This document shows positions 1 through 7,255 of a stretch of DNA of 8,823 nucleotides, in pieces. Source of the stretch: Pseudomonadota bacterium. Its GTDB lineage: Bacteria > Myxococcota > Bradymonadia > UBA4248. The stretch is from NCBI GenBank assembly GCA_017613855.1, contig JAGACY010000157.1:1-8823 (forward strand), read 5' to 3'. The position numbers and the translations under genes were made by a program. The first letter of the stretch is position 1, and each line of letters opens with the position of its first letter. The notes under the pieces were generated by a model. That model was not told where the DNA came from and made no database searches. It saw only the letters and a list, made by a program, of their open reading frames with translations.

Positions 1-22
1 CCCTGCCCCCCCCAATCCACCT

Positions 23-1003
23 CTATTTATCGCTCTTCTGATTGCCGGAAACACTCACCGTAGGTTTTCCATCCAGAACGGATTTAAAGAAGTTAATATA
101 AGAGTCGCGGGCACTTTCCATATGGTAAATGACGAAATGCGGGTTATCATCACCGGTATAGGTAAACTGCAGGGCACCGCCTGTCGCGACATTGTTTCCG
201 CCCTGAATATTATCTGAATCAGATTTTCCGGTAGTTTTGTGAAGATTGAGCAGTTCCATGGGATCGGTATATTTGAAAACCTCGCCAATTGCAGGCAATC
301 CCTCGGAAGCGATCATCGCAAACTGAGCCGCATTGGGAGTCGAACGATCACCAATGCCGATGCTCTGAACAATATTCTTGGAAGGCCATCCGGCAGGCGG
401 ATCCTTGATAAAGCGCGGTGTATAGTTGAGCGGATCAATTGGATCGACGAGCGGCTGAATGAGATGGTTCGTCAGGAATGTATCGTAACTGATATCGCCA
501 TCCTGCAGGCCGAGAAGCAAACCAACGATATCGGCGACTGAGCGATCTCCGATAATATTCTTTACCGTTTTATCAAGGTCACTCAAATCGGGATAGAGAT
601 CGACGAAGCTCAAAAGAATGCCGCCACCACCTGCCGAAAGGAAAGCATTCTTAATTTTTCCGGTCACACCGAGCAGGAGACCAGCTTCCTGAGCGCCCTG
701 GCTATGCCCCATGTACATACCGTAGCTTGGATCGAAAATGACATTGCGTTTATCCGTCGAATCCGGGAGCGGTGGGAGTTTTAATGCCCCGCGATCGAGA
801 ATGTCATAGAGTACAACCATGTCGAGAACAGTCTGACGCCAGCTTTCGCGAATGACGATGGGCTCGTTGAACATCATCATATACATGTCAAAATCACCGA
901 ATTCGGTACCACCAGCGCGTGAACCATGCAAACTGGCATCAAATCCGATCATGGCTGCAGGAACGGCATTTTGCCCGGGGCAGCGGAGCCGCTCTTGTTC
1001 CAT
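23..1003 (-). CDS. Alpha/beta-hydrolase C-terminal part (continuation of the frameshifted lipoprotein gene)
   Basis: This frame continues the hydrolase begun at 2898. Numbered from the ATG at 1003, it shows MIGFDASLHGSRAGG (18-32), a usual second-strand and loop region; the nucleophile elbow GHSQG with Ser101 (codon 701-703); a likely catalytic Asp219 in GIGDRSTP (codon 347-349); and a likely catalytic His289 in NPHFVIYH (codon 137-139). It has no signal peptide and lacks the first core strand and oxyanion loop, so it should not fold alone as an enzyme. The ATG at 1003 has no Shine-Dalgarno. A second ATG at 950-952 overlaps the upstream stop as ATGA, so coupled re-initiation is formally possible. 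The simplest reading is one gene broken by a single missing base, either a real mutation or a sequence error. The stop is TAG at 23-25. Confidence 0.75.
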   Translation of the reverse strand: MEQERLRCPGQNAVPAAMIGFDASLHGSRAGGTEFGDFDMYMMMFNEPIVIRESWRQTVLDMVVLYDILDRGALKLPPLPDSTDKRNVIFDPSYGMYMGHSQGAQEAGLLLGVTGKIKNAFLSAGGGGILLSFVDLYPDLSDLDKTVKNIIGDRSVADIVGLLLGLQDGDISYDTFLTNHLIQPLVDPIDPLNYTPRFIKDPPAGWPSKNIVQSIGIGDRSTPNAAQFAMIASEGLPAIGEVFKYTDPMELLNLHKTTGKSDSDNIQGGNNVATGGALQFTYTGDDNPHFVIYHMESARDSYINFFKSVLDGKPTVSVSGNQKSDK

Positions 1004-2898
1004 CCACCATTGATGAGTGCAATGCCTTCATCACCCCAATAGCGGCAGTGCGAATTGGAACCACCACCCGTACCGTGACCATAAACGACGATGGGATAGC
1101 CTTTTTCGGGCATAGGCGTTCGTGGAATAATGATGCGGTATTCGATGGTTTCTTCCTGCCGTTTTGAAACGAGCTTGCCGTTTTCATCAAAGGTCATTTC
1201 ACCCACGGGACGTTTCTTATCGCCGGTGGCATCCGTATAAGGATACTGACCATTAATATAGTTGGCCGTGACAAATTTACCCTTAAAGATATAGCTGTTA
1301 AAGCCTTTGGTACTCCAATAGCTCGTCGTTTTGTCTTCCCATTCGCCGATAGCAACGCCATTTTCATCTGCAACGATGTAGCCTTTGCCTTCGAGATCCT
1401 TGGCCATCTGATCCATTTCATCAGCAGGATTCATGACATAATAACCAGTCATGGCGCGGATATCCTGAATCTTCATGCCAAGTTTGTTCGACTGTTCGAG
1501 GGCTTTGATCTGATCGACATAGAACGAAAGTTTATTCTCAATTTCCTTAGGAGCTGTGCCATTAAGGATCTGACGCAATTTATTGGATTGCTTGAGTGAA
1601 CTCCCGTTAGAGGTCAAACAATCACCGACGATGGCCACATATCGATCACCGGGATGAGCACCAACACCGGGAACCGGGCGTAAAACGAGTGTGTTGTCTG
1701 CCCAGACTTTGTTCGCCGTACGATGGAATGAAACATACAAAGGAACGCGTTCGCCATAGTATTTGGAATCCGGTTCCACATTAATGAGCTGGAAGCATGA
1801 TTTTGCCGAAGCAGTCTCTGCGGGTTTCGGGAAAGACGTGCTGTCGATGAGTACAGATGATCTAAAGTAGACACCACCAATCGGTGAAAAACCTTTACGC
1901 TCCTTTTCGAGACGCGTCACGAGGGAGTCCAGCAAACCATTCAGCTTCGGCAGCACGACCCCAATAATTGCGCTGACTGCCTGATTTTCGAGGATGGCGA
2001 TAGGCGGCATCGGATAATTGGCAAATTTGGGACGACCATAATCATCGGTTCGAACTTCACTCGGATATGGGAAGGAAAAGAAGTTGGAGAGTTGTGTGGC
2101 ATATTCTTTGTCACTCATTTCGGCCGTTTTCTTGGCCAGCGGCGTCGAGGCAACATCCAAATCATACAAAAAGCGGAATTTGCTTTCCGTTAATTTGTTA
2201 AACTCTTCCATGCTCAACGAGGTATCTTCTACCTTCGGATTGCAGTCATCTGCACAGCTATCCTTTTCATCGTCATCACAGACACCATCACCACAGACTG
2301 AAACATATTCGACATCGGGTTCGGCACAATCCTGCGGACATCCAGCAACTGTTTCAGCACCTTCTTCGCAGATATCATCGCCGCAGACCGGAGGACAATC
2401 TTCAGGACATTTAGACCGTGATTCACCGGAATTGCATTTGCCATCGCCGCAATAAAACTTAAAGCCGCAGTCAAACGGACATGTATCCTTCGTCTCGGTT
2501 CCCGTGCAATGTCCATCACCACACGCGGAGCAATCATCGGGGCACGTCAAAACATCTTCCTTCAGCCCGCTTTCACATTTTCCATTGCCGCATTCACTCT
2601 TGCAGTCCACAGGGCAGGTAATGTAATTCTCCAAAAGATCACATTCACCATCACCACATTTCTCTTTAGTGGTAGTTTCCGTCGAAGTACGACAGTCTGT
2701 CGGGCATATCTCCGGAGTTTCCCCATTTTCGCACGTACCATTGCCACAAGAAGCAGAGACGACCGGTGGGTTCTGTTCTCCGGGATTGGTCGGTTGCGTC
2801 TGTGTTTTATCACCTGTATCACTGTCATCGGTTGCGCATCCCATAAAAGCCAATGCACTCATCATCCCGATGATTAAAGCCAATTTATTCTTAAGCAT
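949..2898 (-). CDS. Cys-rich-repeat lipoprotein with alpha/beta-hydrolase, N-terminal part (frameshifted)
   Basis: This 649-residue frame carries the front of a surface hydrolase. Residues 1-21 form a lipoprotein signal: basic start, hydrophobic core, lipobox-like FMGC with Cys21 and no Asp at +2, so outer-membrane retention is likely. Residues 51-219 hold seven four-cysteine modules. Residues 230-600 are a less recognisable region ending in the strand YPIVVYGHGTGG (601-612), the first beta-strand and oxyanion motif of an alpha/beta-hydrolase. The frame stops at 949-951, before the nucleophile. The missing part is in another frame at 23-1003, so the intact protein would be about 958 residues. 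The ATG at 2898 is supported by GGGAGGAG a few bases upstream and an extended -10 promoter. A lipase- or esterase-like activity is inferred from the fold; the substrate is unknown. Confidence 0.8.
   Translation of the reverse strand: MLKNKLALIIGMMSALAFMGCATDDSDTGDKTQTQPTNPGEQNPPVVSASCGNGTCENGETPEICPTDCRTSTETTTKEKCGDGECDLLENYITCPVDCKSECGNGKCESGLKEDVLTCPDDCSACGDGHCTGTETKDTCPFDCGFKFYCGDGKCNSGESRSKCPEDCPPVCGDDICEEGAETVAGCPQDCAEPDVEYVSVCGDGVCDDDEKDSCADDCNPKVEDTSLSMEEFNKLTESKFRFLYDLDVASTPLAKKTAEMSDKEYATQLSNFFSFPYPSEVRTDDYGRPKFANYPMPPIAILENQAVSAIIGVVLPKLNGLLDSLVTRLEKERKGFSPIGGVYFRSSVLIDSTSFPKPAETASAKSCFQLINVEPDSKYYGERVPLYVSFHRTANKVWADNTLVLRPVPGVGAHPGDRYVAIVGDCLTSNGSSLKQSNKLRQILNGTAPKEIENKLSFYVDQIKALEQSNKLGMKIQDIRAMTGYYVMNPADEMDQMAKDLEGKGYIVADENGVAIGEWEDKTTSYWSTKGFNSYIFKGKFVTANYINGQYPYTDATGDKKRPVGEMTFDENGKLVSKRQEETIEYRIIIPRTPMPEKGYPIVVYGHGTGGGSNSHCRYWGDEGIALINGGWNKSGSAAPGKMPFLQP
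969..980 (-). other. Probable frameshift site in the hydrolase gene
   Basis: On the minus strand this tract reads CCCCGGGCAAAA, three short homopolymers in a row. Adding one base here, for example a fifth A, joins the upstream frame (…GSAAPG) to the downstream frame (NAVPAAMIGFDAS…) with no stop. The CCCGGGC at 973-979 also fits the X XXY YYZ pattern of a -1 slippery heptamer in the correct upstream phase. G:C-rich codon-anticodon pairs slip poorly, and I see no strong downstream stem, so an indel is more likely than programmed frameshifting. The exact site cannot be fixed from one sequence. Confidence 0.6.
2242..2748 (-). repeat. Seven cysteine-rich CGxGxC...CPxDC modules
   Basis: Residues 51-219 of the lipoprotein contain seven modules of about 19-21 residues, each with four cysteines in the pattern C-G-[ND]-[GD]-x-C-x(7-10)-C-[PA]-x-D-C. 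Module starts are C51, C81, C103, C126, C150, C172 and C202. Twenty-eight cysteines would allow fourteen disulfides, consistent with an exported stalk. Conserved Asp, Asn and Glu could bind a divalent metal, but that is inference. At DNA level the copies have diverged, so this is a protein repeat and not a recent DNA duplication. Confidence 0.85.
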
Positions 2899-2938
2899 GC
2901 TCTCCTCCCTTTAAAAGGCATTCAAGAAAAGACAGTGT

Positions 2939-2947
2939 ATTATAGCA
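2939..2947 (-). promoter_or_regulatory. Extended -10 promoter of the lipoprotein gene
   Basis: The minus strand reads TGCTATAAT, a perfect -10 hexamer (2939-2944) preceded by TGN, the extended -10 pattern that can work without a good -35. No consensus -35 is present at 16-18 bases. Transcription would start near 2932, giving a leader of about 34 bases with the GGGAGGAG ribosome site before the ATG at 2898. The gene can therefore be expressed independently of the WG-repeat gene upstream. Confidence 0.6.
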
Positions 2948-2950
2948 GTG

Positions 2951-2985
2951 AAACTGCAAAAATTCGCATGCTTTTGCAGTTTTTT
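2951..2985. terminator. 11-bp hairpin with T-run between WG-repeat and lipoprotein genes
   Basis: AAACTGCAAAA (2951-2961) and TTTTGCAGTTT (2972-2982) form a perfect 11-bp stem with a 10-base loop. It starts just past the WG-repeat gene stop (2988-2990). On the plus strand it runs into a T-run to 2985. On the minus strand, the direction of the genes, the A-run precedes the stem and only a short T-rich arm follows. It may act in both directions because the stem ends are A/T-rich, but it is a weaker terminator for the gene it follows. It sits directly upstream of the lipoprotein -10. Confidence 0.5.
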
Positions 2986-2987
2986 CT

Positions 2988-5855
2988 TCATTTTATACAG
3001 CTTCCCTCCGGCCAGATGACATTGCCAAAGGTGTTGTGACAGGGATCATCCCAATCCCTCGGCCAAATGATTTTCCCCGAACGATCGACCACCATCTCAA
3101 CATATTTCCAACCATCCGTTGGTGATGGGAAATGTGTCGTAAACCGGAAAACGCCATCCCGATACATGACATGATCGGCATACAATTTAAACATGCCGTC
3201 CGGCTCCCCAGATCGATTGACTCGCACAAATTGTTGTTCACCATAAGGTTTTATCCAGGCATGACCATCCGCATAACGGGAACCAAATTCCTGAGTACAA
3301 GCCTGAACATGCCCAAGTATGCGTTCATCACATGTCATATAATATGACTCAAACTCATGCCGCACACAGGCAATGCCTTCCCCTACGAGGAACTGTGCAC
3401 CATCATCAAATTCGAACCATTTGGGGGATTTTTTCTTTTTATCCAGACACATTAAGATATGATCCGGTTCCGGCTCTTTAGAAACCCATTCACCTTCCAT
3501 AGGCTCAATCTCGGCACTAAAGTCGAGCATATCATCCGTCATGGACATGATATCTTCCTCAGGATTTTTATGGATCATCTCTACGACAGCCGTGTCTTTG
3601 GTAACCACATGGTAATGATGCCGCCATTCCGAAGTCGGATCGAATGGTTCATAGAGTTTACCGTTGGCATCGACCAAATATTCATCCCAGACTTCATCAA
3701 AACTATCAGTCACTTCAATCACGCGATAAATGCTATCCTTGTCAACCGTCGGGATACTTCGGGTATTGAGTGCAAGTACCTGTCGGGAATTGTCTGCCTG
3801 AGAAATGCGCATTTCATCATTCCGTGAAATGCGCATCCCCGTTTTGGGGTCATGCCAGCGATAGACATCCCAAACCTGTGCATCTTCGGCATCATCCGGG
3901 TTTGGGGTTTCATATTGATATAAAACTACCCGCAGCCAGTCCTTCTCTGGCTCAAAGGATACATCCAGAAATTTAGGTTCTAAAACAACTGCTTCCTGAT
4001 CAGTCATCAATCCGATATGACCATTCTGTTCAAAAGCAAAGAGTCGATCAAACAAAGGAACAATCTTTTTGTATCTTCCCGGTCTGAAAATCATTTTTCC
4101 CGTTTGAACATGATACCATCCATAAGCACGACCATGCGCATAGGTTCCGGGATTCTTCAAAGAATGATTGGCATTGTCGCCATACCCGACACGAATATAA
4201 TGAGCACTCCGTTCATGGGCATACGCTTCGAGCGGCGGTACAAAATCCGCGACGGCCTGCATATATCCTTTTTGAATGCAGTATCCCCACAAAAGTATAT
4301 TTTCCTGCAAAACCAACGACCAAAGGATATACCAATGCGGATGCAGCACCTGCAGTATCCTGGCCGGTCCGGAATCGATCAAAAAAGTCCGCAAGCTTTC
4401 GAGTCTTTTTTGATGTTTGCATGCATGATCCGGCCATTTCAAAATGCCATGACTGTCAGCACACGGATGATTCCAATTTTGGGGCCAAATCACATTTCCC
4501 CAAGCATTGACCATTAAAAAGAAATGTCGTTCCCCGGAATCATCTGTCACAATGTTACGCAAAGAATAGGTATCCAGGGTCTCAGACTGCACCCGACTTT
4601 CGGTATTCTGCACCTCAAACGGGGACAAAAAAGGTTCCCGAATGACTTCATATTCCTGATGAACGTCACTATCCGGATGCTCAATTCCTCTGGAGCGCAT
4701 ATTTCCGTATGCATCAAACCGACTCCAATAATAGATTTCTGATTTTGGATCACGATATTGCGCAGTCATGGTTTGCGTAGCCGCGTCATAGGGTTCGGCC
4801 TGAACCAATCCTGTCAGAATTTCATGCCCATCCAAATCCAGATATCCAAATGATTCCAGTTCTTCCGAATACCAGGGCACACGCCTGAAAATAGCCACAT
4901 TGCCCGAATAATCGCCTATCCAGTCGTAATCAAAGCGACTGACAAACGCTCCGGATGAATCAATCACACCATACCCATAATAACGACGTTCATCCTGATC
5001 GGTCTGACATGCAGCGACATCGTAAGGAACAACATTGGAATTGCATTGTGGGCCCACTAAATGCGCTCTCTTGCATCCAGCCCTGACATGTTCCGGCAGT
5101 TTTCCCTGACATAAGCTTTGGGCATGCTCATATGTAACTCCGACAATCGCGCGATGTGACTTAAACGGGCGTGCCTGATAAAAAACCGCCGGAATCGCAA
5201 CATTACCGTTCAATACAGACATATACCCCTGAGGCCCGTCTGCTGCCACGGGCTGGACAGCAAAGAATCCATCCGAACCTTCCGGCATCGCCTCTAAAAA
5301 CGAAGCAAGTGATATTCCATAAAGCGCCTCATGATTGAGCGTCTCTCCGGTACGGATATCTATCAGTTGCTGATAGGTATCGCGATAACCACCACGTTGA
5401 GCAATGCCGGGATTGGGCACACTCACCCATAAAAACTGCCGTTTTAGACCGCCATATTCAGAATGAACCACCCATAAATCACGATACTTCGGGTCAACAA
5501 TGACATTCCCATACATATCCGCAATACCATACCGCGAATCCCTTTCGATGCGATAAAGATTGCAGGCCATCCAGCGAGCATTGGGAAATGAGTCAAAAAC
5601 GGTTACCAACGCACCATTGTTTGCCAAAATGACGCTTTTGCTCGATGCATTCTCAAAATAACGGGTCAGTGGCACAAACGATCCGACCTCACAGTTGATC
5701 GACTTGCCCACACGCATTGCATCTGCCGCAGAAGCGGCAGTCTCAACCATGAATACGGTCTTGGAAGACTGTGCAAAGACTTCTCGCCCTGCAGCAAACG
5801 CCAGAATGAAGACGCCCCAAAGGCAATATTTAACGACTGCAGAGTTTACCGGCAT
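2988..5855 (-). CDS. Large secreted WG-repeat-like protein with internally duplicated halves
   Basis: No specific function is recognised. The protein (about 955 residues) starts with a signal peptide (KYCLWGVFILAFAAG core, likely cleavage after EVFA), so it is exported. Numbered from the TTG at 5867, several segments resemble WG-type beta-repeats, which read as 'YG(V/I)xDxxGxxVxxxxYD': YGIADMYGNVIVDPKYRD (113-130), YGVIDSSGAFVSRFDYDWIG (299-318), FGYLDLDGHEI (340-350) and HIGLMTDQEAVVLEPKF (617-633). Two copies of GNVIWPxxW...PC...WP...CK (residues 457-484 and 931-959) end each half, suggesting an ancient duplication. I prefer the ATG at 5853-5855. An in-frame TTG at 5865-5867 adds four residues, but the AAGG at 5869-5872 lies only one base from it; the same AAGG is 13 bases from the ATG, so neither site is ideal. 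The gene follows mepA by 127 bases and may be co-transcribed with it. Confidence 0.85.
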   Translation of the reverse strand: MPVNSAVVKYCLWGVFILAFAAGREVFAQSSKTVFMVETAASAADAMRVGKSINCEVGSFVPLTRYFENASSKSVILANNGALVTVFDSFPNARWMACNLYRIERDSRYGIADMYGNVIVDPKYRDLWVVHSEYGGLKRQFLWVSVPNPGIAQRGGYRDTYQQLIDIRTGETLNHEALYGISLASFLEAMPEGSDGFFAVQPVAADGPQGYMSVLNGNVAIPAVFYQARPFKSHRAIVGVTYEHAQSLCQGKLPEHVRAGCKRAHLVGPQCNSNVVPYDVAACQTDQDERRYYGYGVIDSSGAFVSRFDYDWIGDYSGNVAIFRRVPWYSEELESFGYLDLDGHEILTGLVQAEPYDAATQTMTAQYRDPKSEIYYWSRFDAYGNMRSRGIEHPDSDVHQEYEVIREPFLSPFEVQNTESRVQSETLDTYSLRNIVTDDSGERHFFLMVNAWGNVIWPQNWNHPCADSHGILKWPDHACKHQKRLESLRTFLIDSGPARILQVLHPHWYILWSLVLQENILLWGYCIQKGYMQAVADFVPPLEAYAHERSAHYIRVGYGDNANHSLKNPGTYAHGRAYGWYHVQTGKMIFRPGRYKKIVPLFDRLFAFEQNGHIGLMTDQEAVVLEPKFLDVSFEPEKDWLRVVLYQYETPNPDDAEDAQVWDVYRWHDPKTGMRISRNDEMRISQADNSRQVLALNTRSIPTVDKDSIYRVIEVTDSFDEVWDEYLVDANGKLYEPFDPTSEWRHHYHVVTKDTAVVEMIHKNPEEDIMSMTDDMLDFSAEIEPMEGEWVSKEPEPDHILMCLDKKKKSPKWFEFDDGAQFLVGEGIACVRHEFESYYMTCDERILGHVQACTQEFGSRYADGHAWIKPYGEQQFVRVNRSGEPDGMFKLYADHVMYRDGVFRFTTHFPSPTDGWKYVEMVVDRSGKIIWPRDWDDPCHNTFGNVIWPEGSCIK

Positions 5856-5932
5856 AAAAGAAACCAAGCCTTAAACGACCGCATCTGCAGAGCCATAACC
5901 ATACAAAAGATCGTATGTTTCCCTGACATCAG

Positions 5933-5953
5933 GCCCTGGATAAAGTCCAGGGC
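5933..5953. promoter_or_regulatory. Perfect 8-bp hairpin between mepA and the WG-repeat gene
   Basis: GCCCTGGA (5933-5940) and TCCAGGGC (5946-5953) form a perfect G/C-rich stem with a five-base loop. It lies 29 bases after the mepA stop in transcript direction and is not followed by a T-run, so it is not a standard terminator. A second small inverted repeat, CCTGA-TG-TCAGG on the minus strand, directly follows. Likely roles are mRNA 3'-end protection or a processing point separating the two genes. Confidence 0.4.
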
Positions 5954-5982
5954 AACGCCTTGGATGAATTGTGACAAAATAA

Positions 5983-7065
5983 TCATTCACGGCACATGAC
6001 CTGTCCGGCCGGGCATTTAAAACGCACATGGAAATGATTGCGATGCCCCGGCCAATGCTGGAAAATCGCAGCAGATGAGGTTTCACGTCTCGGAACCGAA
6101 AACAGCACTTCCCTTTGCTCCGGCGTCAGCTTGGGCGCGGCATACTGATAGAGCATTTTCTGCACGCGAATATCTACATAAACCACTTTGACTTCACCAG
6201 TCCGAATGAGTGACTCAATCAGGAACCACGTTTTCTCAATATCCAAATTGGTGTCATCCGCCCGAATAAATGATTCCGGATGCTTGCTCTCATTTTTTAC
6301 TGTATGAACAAAGCCGAAATCGACATCGCGGCCCGCTTGATGTGATTTATGCGGTCGAAGCCTTCCACCACGCCGTCTGGATATATCCCCCATGTTGACA
6401 TCCGGCCCCTCCGGATACTTTTCATGATAGGAGGCAAACATCGTCATCAAAGCACGAACCGTATTGTCCGTCCCCCACGAATTGGGATGCGCAGTACGCA
6501 AGAAGTATCCTTCCCCTTCGGGCATCGGTCGAGCATTCGAAATACGGCCACGATTCGTCTTTCCACGTGAATAGGGCTCTGGCCCCGATGGAATACGAGC
6601 CTCGGCGAGCAGCTTCTGCCCCGGTTCCAATGGCGATTCCAATGTCAATCCCGGATTCAAAGCCAAAATGACAGCTGCCGGCACGCCCCATTTGGGAGCA
6701 ACCTGGGCAACCGTCGTATGATGCCGCACTGTATAGTAAACATCATCCACGGGATCCACCAACTTCAGGCATGGCATAAAGGCACATCTTCGATCTGACT
6801 GCGCCGGGTCATTCGGGTTCAAATCCTGAGCTTTGGACATATCCATCTCAGAACCATTCATCCCAAGTGCATTCGAAATGGCAGGCCACTGCGCATCTTC
6901 CGAAGGTGCATTCATGCTGGCAACTGACGCCTGAGGAACCGTACTTCCCGAAGGAACCGTACTATCCGAATCGGAAGCCAGATTTCCTGGCGATGCCCAT
7001 GCATTTCCGGAAAAAATCAATAAACAAAGACCGAATAAGCATAAAATCAATACATGCCTTTTCAT
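5983..7065 (-). CDS. mepA: LysM-containing penicillin-insensitive murein DD-endopeptidase (peptidase M74)
   Basis: MepA enzymes are periplasmic zinc peptidases that cut D-Ala-meso-diaminopimelate cross-links in peptidoglycan. Numbered from the ATG at 7065 (360 residues), residues 1-24 are a signal peptide ending NAWA. Residues 25-109 are a low-complexity linker and residues 110-153 a LysM-like wall-binding domain (YTVRHHTTVAQVAPKWGV...LNPG...LEPGQKL). The M74 domain follows. PHKSHQAGRDVDF gives His239, His242 and Asp249, and GHRNHFHVRFKCP gives His341, His344 and His346. The spacing matches E. coli MepA His110/His113/Asp120 and His206/His209/His211, so the metal site looks intact. The start is fixed by GGAGGG just upstream of ATG 7065; an in-frame ATG at 7140 lacks this and would bury the signal peptide. 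E. coli MepA is about 274 residues and has no LysM, so the extra length is the N-terminal addition. Confidence 0.93.
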   Translation of the reverse strand: MKRHVLILCLFGLCLLIFSGNAWASPGNLASDSDSTVPSGSTVPQASVASMNAPSEDAQWPAISNALGMNGSEMDMSKAQDLNPNDPAQSDRRCAFMPCLKLVDPVDDVYYTVRHHTTVAQVAPKWGVPAAVILALNPGLTLESPLEPGQKLLAEARIPSGPEPYSRGKTNRGRISNARPMPEGEGYFLRTAHPNSWGTDNTVRALMTMFASYHEKYPEGPDVNMGDISRRRGGRLRPHKSHQAGRDVDFGFVHTVKNESKHPESFIRADDTNLDIEKTWFLIESLIRTGEVKVVYVDIRVQKMLYQYAAPKLTPEQREVLFSVPRRETSSAAIFQHWPGHRNHFHVRFKCPAGQVMCRE

Positions 7066-7082
7066 AAGCCCTCCATACAAAC

Positions 7083-7094
7083 CACTTAAAAGTG
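7083..7094. promoter_or_regulatory. Small palindrome in the mepA leader
   Basis: CACTTAAAAGTG has 5-bp arms around two bases and lies about 18 bases upstream of the mepA ATG, next to its Shine-Dalgarno. It could be an operator half-site pair or a weak leader hairpin. It is short enough to be chance. Confidence 0.2.
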
Positions 7095-7115
7095 CATGAA
7101 TTGCCCCAAAAACGC

Positions 7116-7144
7116 AATAGATTTTGACGTTTTGCACCATTCAA
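7116..7144 (-). promoter_or_regulatory. mepA: Weak candidate promoter for mepA
   Basis: TTGAAT (7139-7144) and TCTATT (7116-7121) lie 17 bases apart on the minus strand, each matching four of six sigma70 consensus positions. Transcription would start near 7109 and reach the mepA ATG after about 45 bases. It is the best candidate I found between the terminator at 7226 and mepA, but the hexamers are poor. Confidence 0.25.
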
Positions 7145-7178
7145 TCCGCAATATTGAAACCGCAACAAGACCACATGT

Positions 7179-7226
7179 AACCACACAAACTCTCTTTAAC
7201 CACACACAACCACACCAAACCACACA
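7179..7226. repeat. Four phased AACCACAC repeats upstream of mepA
   Basis: AACCACAC[AC] occurs at 7179, 7198, 7208 and 7218, spaced 19, 10 and 10 bases, i.e. two, one and one helical turns. The region is almost free of G on this strand. Same-face phasing suggests protein binding. The cluster lies between the small transcription unit's terminator and the candidate mepA promoter. It could also be simple low-complexity sequence. Confidence 0.4.
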
Positions 7227-7255
7227 AAAAAAACCGGGTAACCCAAAGGGTTACC
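7226..7255 (-). terminator. Intrinsic terminator of the small minus-strand unit
   Basis: On the minus strand GGTAACCC-TTT-GGGTTACC forms a perfect 8-bp stem (7237-7255), followed by CCGG's last bases and then T8 (7226-7233). This is a standard rho-independent terminator for a transcript entering from higher coordinates. No protein gene upstream on that strand accounts for it. Confidence 0.75.

Noticed and set aside
6..13. C8 homopolymer at the window edge as a phase-variation tract.
   Set aside because: It lies beyond the hydrolase stop codon, so length changes would not alter that protein, and what lies further along is outside the window.
2084..2914. Long plus-strand frames opposite the cysteine-rich repeats.
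   Set aside because: They are shadows of the repetitive minus-strand coding sequence, with low-complexity Ser/Pro content and no ribosome site.
5865..5867. TTG start for the WG-repeat protein.
   Set aside because: The only AAGG is one base upstream, too close for a ribosome site, and the ATG at 5855 gives the same signal peptide. It remains possible.
5871..6086. A 71-residue minus frame overlapping the end of mepA.
   Set aside because: It starts inside mepA in another frame, has no ribosome site and resembles no protein I know.
7066..7140. A 25-residue N-terminal extension of MepA from ATG 7140.
   Set aside because: The GGAGGG ribosome site sits just before ATG 7065 and a clear signal peptide begins there.
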